Assembly (NCBI GenBank): GCA_021161765.1
Contig: JAGGZZ010000062.1
Coordinates: forward strand, 1-5,716
From: Candidatus Methanophagales archaeon
GTDB taxonomy: Archaea; Halobacteriota; Syntropharchaeia; Alkanophagales; Methanospirareceae
Length of the DNA stretch: 5,716 nt
Direction: 5' to 3'
Under the pieces are notes generated by a model, which was not told the DNA's origin, made no database searches, and saw nothing but the letters and a program-made list of their open reading frames with translations. The position numbers were made by a program, and so were the translations under genes. Positions 1-4,820 of this stretch are shown here, in pieces (positions within the stretch are counted from its first letter, which is position 1; every line of letters starts with the position of its first letter).

Positions 1-2
1 CA

Positions 3-272
3 GTTACGTTGAAACATCATTCTGAACAGTTTAAAAGCAAATACAAACCCTTTTCTTTTGGAAAAAGAATTGAAAACGGCAGGTATGTGGTGGATGTAAA
101 GAGAGAATATACGGATGTAGCGGACCTGTTGAAACATGAGCTGAAGTCGTGCGGTTTGGGAAAACAGGTTTCCGAGGCGATAGATAATGGCTATGAAGTT
201 TTAAAGAACGAGGAGATACTGTTTTTTGAAGGACTTGGTTCTTTCTTCATGGAGTTTTTTGGGCTTAACTAA
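3..272 (+). CDS. 3' part of an unrecognised protein gene (partial at window edge)
   Basis: The reading frame is open from the first in-frame codon of the window to TAA at 270-272. A TTG at 9-11 could be a start and would give 87 residues, but there is no visible ribosome binding site before it and the frame stays open to the edge, so a gene cut by the window is more likely. The visible protein is soluble-looking and charged. It has a basic N-terminal stretch (KSKYKPFSFGKR), a central helical region rich in Lys and Glu, and a Phe-rich C-terminal tail (FFEGLGSFFMEFFGLN). I recognise no family and assign no function. The next gene starts only 9-18 bases downstream on the same strand, so the two may be co-transcribed. 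Confidence 0.5.
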   Translation, partial: VTLKHHSEQFKSKYKPFSFGKRIENGRYVVDVKREYTDVADLLKHELKSCGLGKQVSEAIDNGYEVLKNEEILFFEGLGSFFMEFFGLN

Positions 273-290
273 CACGTTTTAGTGGGAAAA

Positions 291-527
291 ATGGACAAAA
301 ATTTTCGCACGATGTTTGCAAAGGTCGCCTTTCTCGTTGGCGCACTGGTAGCTGTCTCCCTATGTATTTGGTATTATAGTATCCCAACCGAGAGCGATGT
401 CTTGGTTCTGGATAAAAGTGTCCTGACCGTGATTTTAGATGAGACTTGGAAACGACAGAAACGTAATCGGGCGGCACGTGGTCACCACGCCGCAGGAGAT
501 TACCGTGAGCGAGGAGCAGGCGATTGA
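291..527 (+). pseudogene. N-terminal membrane anchor fragment of the frameshifted PepSY-like protein
   Basis: ATG at 291 (MDKNFRTMFAKVAFL...) is preferred over the GTG at 282, although neither has a clear Shine-Dalgarno sequence. The first 10 or so residues are basic, followed by one hydrophobic helix of about 20 residues (VAFLVGALVAVSLCIWYY), an uncleaved signal anchor or signal peptide that would put the rest of the protein outside the membrane. After about codon 50 (DETW) the frame turns into an Arg/His/Gly-rich run (KRQKRNRAARGHH...) and stops at 525-527. That composition is typical of out-of-frame reading. The next frame carries the convincing protein from 439 onward, so I read 291-1080 as one gene of about 262 residues with one extra base (or two missing) between about 439 and 525. 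A sequencing error, a real mutation and a short separate overlapping gene all remain possible. Confidence 0.5.
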
Positions 528-1080
528 TATTGGAAGAAAGAAGGGACTGAAAGACCCGCTGTCAGGTGCTCCCGTTCTGGTTGGCGGAATAATCTGCTGG
601 CGAGTCGTATGGCAGCATACCCCAACTGAGCAGGACTACGATAATCAGACGGTTTACGGGTTTGACGTCCAATGCACTAAGGGAGAAGTGATAGGCGAGC
701 ACAGGTATATTCGACCAACTCCCGCACCGCCTCCTCCCATACGGACCGGTCAGATTACGTCCATCATCGAAAAACTGGGATTTGAAGGCGTAGAAGATGG
801 CGCTATGATACAGGTGAACGTCATGAACAGCGTGGATGAGACGTTTTCCGTTGTTAAAACATTCGGAAGAACGGTTGTGCATGAGGGAAAAATCGAGAAT
901 GCTGACCTTACTCTGTGGATAGACCGCGACATCATCCTGAACGCACTCGAAAGCGAGGATGTAGTGAGCTATTTACAGAACAACGCAACCAGCAGAAACG
1001 TTATCGTGGAGCTTCATAAGAGCATGGTTCTACTACAGAAAAAAGGATACATGAGCCTGTACGAAAGAGTGAAAAAGTGA
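439..1080 (+). CDS. Probable PepSY-like exported protein, main domain (frameshifted from its membrane anchor)
   Basis: 213 codons in the +1 frame relative to the upstream anchor fragment, ending with TGA at 1078-1080. The ATG at 439 directly follows an in-frame TAG and has no ribosome binding site, so it is probably not the natural start. Residues about 20-95 look like a PepSY-type domain: a helix with the SEEQAIDIG pattern, then strands containing WRVVW and YGFDVQCTKGEVIGEHRY, the usual 'W.V...Y.fDv..G.v' arrangement. A proline-rich linker (PTPAPPPP) follows. The C-terminal domain of about 110 residues (ITSIIEKLGF to LYERVKK) includes NADLTLWIDRDIILNAL, which faintly resembles SCP2-like folds, a weak guess. 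No catalytic residues are recognised. PepSY domains are known as extracytoplasmic protease-inhibitory or regulatory modules, so a cell-surface role is inferred. Family assignment is from pattern only. Confidence 0.55.
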   Translation: MRLGNDRNVIGRHVVTTPQEITVSEEQAIDIGRKKGLKDPLSGAPVLVGGIICWRVVWQHTPTEQDYDNQTVYGFDVQCTKGEVIGEHRYIRPTPAPPPPIRTGQITSIIEKLGFEGVEDGAMIQVNVMNSVDETFSVVKTFGRTVVHEGKIENADLTLWIDRDIILNALESEDVVSYLQNNATSRNVIVELHKSMVLLQKKGYMSLYERVKK

Positions 1081-1120
1081 TGCAAGATGCAGGATGCAGG
1101 TTTGACTTGCATCTTGTATC
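1079..1120 (+). terminator. Strong hairpin over the stop codon of the PepSY-like gene, possible terminator
   Basis: Bases 1079-1093 pair with 1106-1120: 15 pairs, two of them G-U, with a 12-base loop. The core 1083-1091 / 1108-1116 (caagatgca / tgcatcttg) is perfect. The left arm includes the last two bases of the TGA. T-rich but interrupted sequence follows (tatctttacattttc). It could end transcription of the upstream gene or be a small repeat; the T-run is too broken to be sure. Confidence 0.4.
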
Positions 1121-1158
1121 TTTACATTTTCTTGTGGTATATAAAGTATAATTTCTAC

Positions 1159-1194
1159 CTATTTAGGACGCAGATTTACGCAGATTTATGCAGA
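1159..1194 (+). repeat. Dispersed repeat copy A (10-base unit acgcagattt)
   Basis: After 'ctatttagg', the unit acgcagattt occurs twice in tandem (1168-1177 and 1178-1187), followed by a partial unit (atgcaga, 1188-1194). The same arrangement with acactgattt units is found at 2207-2244 on the other side of purC. An inverted relative lies at 1328-1382. From memory, sequences of this 'cgcagatttacgcagatt' type are scattered in intergenic regions of many archaeal and bacterial genomes; their function is unknown. Confidence 0.6.
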
Positions 1195-1279
1195 AAACTA
1201 TTTCATCATATTATCAAATAAAAGCCTTACATTTAACTTCCGGTTTAGTGCCAAAATTATATTTAAAATCCTGATTATT

Positions 1280-1320
1280 AAGCCCTTTCAGGGCTTGCGG
1301 GAATGTGGGCAGAGCCCACA
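1280..1320. other. Two adjacent short hairpins in the intergenic block
   Basis: First hairpin: aagccc at 1280-1285 pairs with gggctt at 1291-1296 (loop tttca). Second: tgtgggc at 1304-1310 pairs with gcccaca at 1314-1320 (loop aga). They are GC-rich within an AT-rich intergenic region. They lie about 80-120 bases beyond the purC stop and so could act as a terminator on the minus strand, but neither is followed by a T-run in that direction. They may simply be the inner part of the repeat element bounded by copies at 1166 and 1337. Confidence 0.4.
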
Positions 1321-1327
1321 AGCGGTC

Positions 1328-1382
1328 ATCTGCGTCCGATTATCAAAAATTATTCTTTCTTGTGGAAATCTGTGTAATCTGG
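1328..1382 (-). repeat. Inverted copy of the dispersed repeat
   Basis: atctgcgtcc at 1328-1337 is the exact reverse complement of ggacgcagat at 1166-1175, giving a 10-base inverted repeat around a 172-base segment that contains two hairpins. Further along, aatctgtgtaatctg at 1367-1381 is a second degenerate pair of the same unit in minus orientation. The arrangement resembles a small non-autonomous (MITE-like) element or two independent repeat copies; no target duplication is evident. Confidence 0.45.
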
Positions 1383-1401
1383 TGGTTGGTTATAAAAATA
1401 A

Positions 1402-2181
1402 TCACGCCATAATCCGCTTACACACGTCAAGATAAACCTCCGAAAGGTCCCCTTTTCCTTCCCGGAACACGTCTTTATCAAAACTTATTATCTCGCCTCT
1501 TTTTTCGTATGCTTCCTTATCCCAGAACCTGCACCCGTCCGGTGTGCCAACCTCATCCGCGAGAATTATACCCCGTCCTTCTTTACTTCTACCATATTCC
1601 AGCTTGAAGTCCGCTAATATTATTCCCTTTTGTGTTAAATAAGACTTCATTATATCTCCTATCCTTATCGTCTCCCTTTTTATATGCTCTATCTCCCCTT
1701 TGTCCATCCATGCATTCTCTATTATCTCCTCTTCGGTTATCGGTCGGTCAACACGTTCGAACTTAGTGGTGAACTCCAGAAAACTCTTTGCTAATGGCGC
1801 CCCTTCCCCCAGCTCCTTTGCTCCTTCTCGTACGAAGAAATCACTGCTTATGTCCACCTCACCTTTTTTATACCTTCTCCATAAAGACCCGTACAGAAAA
1901 TTCCGTGCTATCACTTCCACAGGTAAAAGACTCACTTCCTCCGCAACTAACTCGTTTGGCGGCACATATTCCTTGAAATGCGTTTTTATTCCTTCTGCTT
2001 GCAGTTTCTCAAACCAGAAACAGGATAATTTACAGCAGAGTTCCCCTTTGTTCTTGAAGGATGCTTTTTTCTTGCCGTCAAACGCCGTAACTCTATCGGT
2101 AAATACGAAAACGATATTACCATCGGGTCTTCGATAAATGTCCTTCGCTTTTCCACTCCGTATGTATTTTGCATTTTTCAT
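1402..2181 (-). CDS. purC: Phosphoribosylaminoimidazole-succinocarboxamide (SAICAR) synthase
   Basis: 259 residues. It joins 5-amino-1-(5-phosphoribosyl)imidazole-4-carboxylate and aspartate with ATP to give SAICAR, in the cytosolic purine pathway (EC 6.3.2.6). Family motifs run in the right order: the N-terminal nucleotide-binding GKAKDIY (10-16), FTDRVTAFDG (27-36), PVEVIARNFLYGSLWRRY (87-104, matching the conserved 'E-x-x-x-RN-x-x-x-GS' block), LEFTTKF (135-141), LADFKLEYG (189-197) and ILADEVGTPDGCRFWD (206-221, the D-E-x-x-x-x-D-x-x-R-x-WD block). Length fits the compact stand-alone archaeal and bacterial form, with no fusion to PurE. The ATG at 2181 is the only sensible start, since the GKAKDIY motif follows within ten residues; no good Shine-Dalgarno site precedes it. 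It is divergent from hisB across 152 bases and appears monocistronic here. No damage is seen. Confidence 0.95.
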   Translation of the reverse strand: MKNAKYIRSGKAKDIYRRPDGNIVFVFTDRVTAFDGKKKASFKNKGELCCKLSCFWFEKLQAEGIKTHFKEYVPPNELVAEEVSLLPVEVIARNFLYGSLWRRYKKGEVDISSDFFVREGAKELGEGAPLAKSFLEFTTKFERVDRPITEEEIIENAWMDKGEIEHIKRETIRIGDIMKSYLTQKGIILADFKLEYGRSKEGRGIILADEVGTPDGCRFWDKEAYEKRGEIISFDKDVFREGKGDLSEVYLDVCKRIMA

Positions 2182-2206
2182 TGTATATAAGTTGTATAGC
2201 TTCCTT

Positions 2207-2244
2207 CTATTTAAGACACTGATTTACACTGATTTACGCGGCAG
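2207..2244 (+). repeat. Dispersed repeat copy B (10-base unit acactgattt)
   Basis: After 'ctatttaag', the unit acactgattt occurs twice in tandem (2216-2225 and 2226-2235), followed by acgcggcag. Flank, period and order match copy A at 1159-1194 (ctatttagg, two acgcagattt units, then atgcag), with a few substitutions. It lies between the purC start and the hisB promoter, so it could sit in or near the purC upstream region. Confidence 0.55.
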
Positions 2245-2278
2245 TTTTTCTTTTTCAAAAAACAAATAGCTCAACTAT

Positions 2279-2288
2279 TATTTAAGTA
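2279..2288 (+). promoter_or_regulatory. Possible archaeal TATA box for hisB
   Basis: tatttaagta lies about 46-55 bases before the hisB ATG. An archaeal start about 25 bases downstream would fall near 2308, leaving a leader of about 26 bases. The sequence is AT-rich throughout, so the box is only moderately distinctive. No strong Shine-Dalgarno site is visible before the ATG. Confidence 0.35.
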
Positions 2289-2333
2289 TCAACTCTATTC
2301 TTTTAGAAAAAACTTTTTTTTGGGCAAGCAAAA

Positions 2334-2891
2334 ATGAGAACAGCAAGCGTAAAAAGGAAGACAAAAGAGACGAATATCGAGGTGGAATTGAACCTTGACG
2401 GTACGGGAACGCATGAAATAAGCACCGGGATAAAATTCTTTGACCACATGCTCGCAACGTTTTCAAGGCATGGGTCTTTTGACCTTGTTGTGCACGCAGC
2501 GGGTGACTTGAGCCACCACGTCATAGAGGACACCGGGATTGTGTTGGGTGAGGCGTTAAAAAAAGCAATCGGCGGAGAACCTGAAGAAAGGGAAAAGACC
2601 GTGAGGTTTGGCTATGCAGTTATACCGATGGATGAATCGCTCGCAAGATGTGCATTGGACATCGGTGGTATAGGCGGTGGAAGAAGTTATACGGTGTTCG
2701 AGGTGGAGCTTGATAAAGAACAAGTAGAGGATGTTAACACGGAGAACATACCGCATTTCTTTTATTCGCTCGCTACGCACGCAAACTTCACCGTTCACGT
2801 GTATGCAACGGGCGAGAATGAACACCACAAGATAGAAGCGATATTTAAAGCGTTGGGCATTGCATTGAGCAAGGCAACGAGGATAAAATAA
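2334..2891 (+). CDS. hisB: Imidazoleglycerol-phosphate dehydratase
   Basis: 185 residues, the usual length for the stand-alone enzyme. It dehydrates imidazole glycerol phosphate to imidazole acetol phosphate in histidine synthesis (EC 4.2.1.19). Manganese-binding motifs are visible in both halves of the duplicated fold: KFFDHML (34-40) and HHVIED (61-66) in the first, and HFFYSLATHA (141-150) with NEHHKIEAIFKALG (162-175) in the second. PMDESLAR (98-105) is the conserved block between them. GDLSHHVIED lacks the extra residues found in the common bacterial 'GDLxxDDHHTxED' form, as in some other archaeal HisB proteins. Start at ATG 2334 gives the expected N-terminus (RTASVKRKTKET). No other his gene is visible in the window; it is divergent from purC and followed by the stub of another gene. 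Confidence 0.95.
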   Translation: MRTASVKRKTKETNIEVELNLDGTGTHEISTGIKFFDHMLATFSRHGSFDLVVHAAGDLSHHVIEDTGIVLGEALKKAIGGEPEEREKTVRFGYAVIPMDESLARCALDIGGIGGGRSYTVFEVELDKEQVEDVNTENIPHFFYSLATHANFTVHVYATGENEHHKIEAIFKALGIALSKATRIK

Positions 2892-2911
2892 AAAATAATA
2901 AAACTATACTA

Positions 2912-2976
2912 AGAGGTGCATAATCATGGAAGCTACTTCTGTTATCTTGCCACAAAAGCTTGGGTTGAAGCTATAG
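2912..2976 (+). pseudogene. 5' stub of an unknown gene cut by the insertion sequence
   Basis: gaggtg (2912-2917), a Shine-Dalgarno-like site better than any other in the window, lies 8 bases before ATG 2926. The frame encodes 16 residues (MEATSVILPQKLGLKL) and ends at TAG 2974-2976, which belongs to the left terminal repeat of the insertion sequence. The stub begins 34 bases after the hisB stop on the same strand, so it was probably the next gene of a hisB transcript. The rest of the gene is not found beyond the insertion sequence. The peptide is too short to assign, and a chance short frame cannot be excluded. Confidence 0.4.
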
Positions 2977-2999
2977 CTCACCGCATTGATTAAGCAACA
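2972..2999 (+). repeat. Left terminal inverted repeat of the insertion sequence with TA
   Basis: Aligned with the reverse complement of 4076-4103, this end shares TATA at the tip, CGCA near the middle and an 11-base inner match (attaagcaaca). The intervening bases have diverged, more than in a freshly transposed copy. Confidence 0.65.
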
Positions 3000-3001
3000 A
3001 A

Positions 3002-3009
3002 TTTAAATA
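3002..3009 (+). promoter_or_regulatory. Archaeal TATA box of the transposase gene
   Basis: tttaaata matches the archaeal TATA consensus exactly and lies just inside the left terminal repeat. Transcription would begin about 25 bases downstream, near 3030. That makes the TTG at 3011 an unlikely start and favours ATG 3026, 3032 or 3044, probably with a very short or absent leader. Confidence 0.6.
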
Positions 3010-3025
3010 TTTGAAGAGTGTTCCA

Positions 3026-3538
3026 ATGCTTATGGAATACAAAATGCCGAAAGGGCTTAAACTGACCAGAAAGCAGATGGAACAACGCAGATTGATGGCA
3101 GCCGAAGATTTATTTATTGGCATGAAACAGGCAGATGTTGCCAGAAAATATGGTGTAAATCGCTCCAATGTTTCTCGTTGGACCAAAACATTGAAAAAAG
3201 AAGGGAAATCAGGGCTTCAAATGAGAAAAGCAAAGGGTGCAGAGCCCAAACTGGATTTAAAACAGAGAGGATTGCTCGTAGAAATACTGGTTGCAGGGGC
3301 CAAAAACTATGGCTTCAAAACTGATTTATGGACAGGAAAACGGGTTTGCAAAGTGATAGAGAAGGAATTTGGAGCATCCTATCATTTCAAACACATTCCA
3401 AAACTTTTGAGGGGACTTGATTTTCGCCTGATCAAAACAAAGCGACAAGCAAATGAAAAAAATGAGGAGGAAAAGCGAGAGTGGATCAAAACTACCTGGG
3501 AATACATCAAAAAAAACTCTGGAGTGGGACAACCGTAA
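3026..3538 (+). CDS. IS630-family transposase, N-terminal part (orfA)
   Basis: N-terminal DNA-binding half of the transposase. The helix-turn-helix is clear: MKQADVARKYGVNRSNVSRWTKTLKKEGKSGL, the IS630 paired-like domain that binds the terminal repeats. A second winged-helix-like region follows (AKNYGFKTDLWTGKRVCKVIEKEFG... HIPKLLRGL), then a basic linker (IKTKRQANEKNEEEKREW). The frame ends at TAA 3536-3538 just after the slippery A-run. ATG 3026 is chosen because the TATA box at 3002-3009 rules against the upstream TTG; 3032 or 3044 would do as well. This half lacks catalytic residues and is useful alone only as a DNA-binding regulator. The complete enzyme needs a -1 shift into orfB. Confidence 0.85.
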   Translation: MLMEYKMPKGLKLTRKQMEQRRLMAAEDLFIGMKQADVARKYGVNRSNVSRWTKTLKKEGKSGLQMRKAKGAEPKLDLKQRGLLVEILVAGAKNYGFKTDLWTGKRVCKVIEKEFGASYHFKHIPKLLRGLDFRLIKTKRQANEKNEEEKREWIKTTWEYIKKNSGVGQP

Positions 3539-4089
3539 TCTTTCTGGATGAATCTGGCTATAGTTTGATCCCATTTGTCGCTCGTACATGGGCTCTCAAA
3601 GGAGAAGTTCCTGCGCTTTATCACTCGTGGGGTTCACGGAGAAAGCTCAGTGTTATCAGTGGCATTGCAGTCAAATATAGAAATAACGAACTTGACACTC
3701 AACTGAGCTTTCGCATTCATCCAGGGAAGTCGGTTTCCACTAAAGAAGTAATAGAATTCTTTTACCAACTTAATCGACAGATTGATGGGAAAAAATTATT
3801 GGTATGGGATAACCTGAGTACCCATAAAAGTGTCCGGGTGAAGAAGTTTTTTAAACGACATTTTGAGTTTGAATCGATTTATTTGCCACCATATTGCCCA
3901 GAATTAAATCCTGATGAAGGCGTTTGGAACTGGACAAAAACGAAAGATTTGGCAAATGCGTGTCCAGAAAGCGGTGAAATATTGGTTCATTTAGTGCGTG
4001 GATCTCTCAGAAAAATTCAACGTAGAAAGTCACTTCATATTGCGTGTCTCAAAGGGTCTGAACTTCCTTGGGAAATGTTGCTTAATTAG
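3481..4089 (+). CDS. IS630-family transposase, C-terminal catalytic part (orfB)
   Basis: Catalytic DDE half. The first Asp is in VIFLDESGY, the second in KLLVWDNLSTHKS, and the Glu in YCPELNPDEGVWNWTK, with 35 residues between the second Asp and the Glu, one more than in the usual D-D-34-E. The block LPPYCPELNPDE.VWNW is diagnostic of IS630/Tc1-mariner enzymes. The GTG at 3481 is only the nominal start of this frame. Real translation most likely enters by the -1 shift at 3511-3517, because coding similarity begins there. The reading frame is open to TAG 4087-4089, inside the right terminal repeat, and all three acidic residues are present, so the element may still be active. Confidence 0.85.
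   Translation: MDQNYLGIHQKKLWSGTTVIFLDESGYSLIPFVARTWALKGEVPALYHSWGSRRKLSVISGIAVKYRNNELDTQLSFRIHPGKSVSTKEVIEFFYQLNRQIDGKKLLVWDNLSTHKSVRVKKFFKRHFEFESIYLPPYCPELNPDEGVWNWTKTKDLANACPESGEILVHLVRGSLRKIQRRKSLHIACLKGSELPWEMLLN
3511..3517 (+). promoter_or_regulatory. Probable -1 programmed ribosomal frameshift site
   Basis: The run of eight A (3509-3516) followed by C reads, in the orfA frame, as A AAA AAC, a slippery heptamer of the X XXY YYZ type. Slipping back one base joins orfA to orfB, producing ...WEYIKK followed by LWSGTTVIFLDES, one transposase of about 355-360 residues, the normal size. A single-base sequencing error in the A-run would give the same picture. No obvious strong stem-loop was identified downstream by eye. 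Confidence 0.55.
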
Positions 4090-4103
4090 TGCGTATTGGT
4101 ATA
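4076..4103 (-). repeat. Right terminal inverted repeat of the insertion sequence with TA
   Basis: Partner of 2972-2999. It contains the transposase stop TAG (4087-4089, + strand) and the stop TAA of the truncated cbiP (4082-4084 on the minus strand). The coding ends of two converging genes therefore overlap within this repeat. Confidence 0.65.
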
Positions 4104-4792
4104 ATATCCTGAAAATAAGGTATAACGCCCATCACGGGTTTATTGACTCTTTTCTCAAGGAACCCCAGCCCGGGCTTGAGTATGTCCATGTCCCCGCGGA
4201 ACTTGTTTATCAGAATACCCTTCACCAATTCTTTTTCTTCCTCCTCAAGCAGTTCGAGTGTTCCCACAATCCAGGCAAAAACTCCTCCTTTGTCTATATC
4301 ACCGAGGAGCAGCACTGGCGCATCTAAAAGTTTTGCGATGCTCATGTTCACGATGTCGTTCTCGCGAAGGTTTACTTCTGCCGGGCTTCCCGCACCTTCT
4401 ATCACCACGATGTCATTTTCACGTTCGAGTTTCTCAAAGCAGTCCTTTATGAGGTTCAGCGCTTTTGGCTTGTAGTCGTGGTATTCTTTTGCCGTCATAT
4501 TGCCTATTGGCTTGCCTCGCACGATAACCTGAGCGGCGGTGCCGCTTGAAGGCTTCAGCAAGATAGGATTCATCTCCACCGTCGGCTTCTTACGAGCGGC
4601 GAAAGCCTGAAATGCCTGTGCCCTTCCTATTTCAAGACCATCTTTAGTGACATACGAGTTAAGAGCCATATTCTGCGATTTGAACGGTGCAACTTTGTAG
4701 CCATCCTGTGTGAATATCCTGCAAAGCGCAGCCACAATTACACTTTTGCCTACTCCCGACCCCGTACCTTGCACCATTATCTTTTTCGCCAT
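4082..4792 (-). pseudogene. cbiP: Cobyric acid synthase, N-terminal half (C-terminus lost at the insertion sequence)
   Basis: The full enzyme amidates adenosylcobyrinate a,c-diamide at b, d, e and g with glutamine and ATP (EC 6.3.5.10). Here 236 codons remain of a usual 480-500. The synthetase domain is clear: P-loop QGTGSGVGKS (8-17), FKSQNMALNS (37-46), EIGRAQA (54-60), MNPILLKPSS (74-83), VIEGAGSPAEVNL (130-142), LGDIDKGGVFA (163-173) and INKFRGD (195-201). It ends at GVIPYFQDI. The last few residues (PIRTN) and the stop come from the insertion sequence, and the whole glutaminase domain is absent. The P-loop has Gly13 where Asp or Asn is usual, and QAFQAFAARKKP replaces the usual QAxQAEAAGxxP. 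ATG 4792 starts 28 bases after the cbiA fragment, with a weak gagag site, so the two form one transcript. Without its glutaminase it would need another ammonia source. Confidence 0.85.
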
Positions 4793-4820
4793 TTTATTCT
4801 CTCTTTACAATTCCAAAACA

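Larger units (their letters stand above)
1081..1401. other. Non-coding block between the PepSY-like gene and purC
   Basis: About 320 bases without a credible gene between a + strand gene and the 3' end of purC on the minus strand. It holds one strong hairpin, two small GC-rich hairpins, and direct plus inverted copies of the 10-base repeat listed separately. The 9-mer ttcttgtgg occurs twice (1129-1137 and 1357-1365). Bases 1200-1275 are AT-rich with nothing recognisable. Both flanking genes converge here, so it is a transcription-end region. Confidence 0.6.
2974..4101 (+). mobile_element. IS630-family insertion sequence (about 1.13 kb)
   Basis: It carries a complete IS630/Tc1-type transposase in two overlapping frames. 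Its ends are imperfect inverted repeats of about 26-28 bases, best conserved in attaagcaaca (2989-2999) and its complement tgttgcttaat (4076-4086). The extreme ends read tata/tata, so a TA target duplication, as expected for IS630, can be placed at 2972-2973 and 4102-4103. A shift of the ends inward by two bases is equally compatible. Length fits the family. The + strand stub after hisB runs into its left end and the minus strand cbiP into its right end. Each of those frames is stopped by a codon inside the terminal repeats. Confidence 0.85.

Noticed and set aside
1168..1187. Short tandem repeats that could suggest a CRISPR array
   Set aside because: The units are 10 bases long and directly adjacent, with no spacers; CRISPR repeats are longer and separated by unique spacers.
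1700..2137. Long open frame on the + strand opposite purC
   Set aside because: It is the antisense shadow of a confidently identified purC, with low-complexity Ser/Phe-rich translation and no recognisable motif.
2185..2191. tatataa on the purC side as its TATA box
   Set aside because: It lies only about four bases before the purC ATG, so transcription from it would start inside the gene, beyond the needed GKAKDIY motif.
2244..2263. gttttt / aaaaac inverted repeat upstream of hisB
   Set aside because: It has only six A-T-dominated pairs with an eight-base loop in AT-rich sequence, expected by chance.
2974..2976. TAG as a possible pyrrolysine codon extending the 16-codon stub
   Set aside because: The codon belongs to the insertion sequence terminal repeat and read-through reaches another stop after only nine codons.
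4143..4475. Open frames on the + strand opposite cbiP, including a poly-Ser run
   Set aside because: The Ser run is the complement of the Glu-rich LEEEEKEL segment of CbiP; there is no sign of an independent gene.
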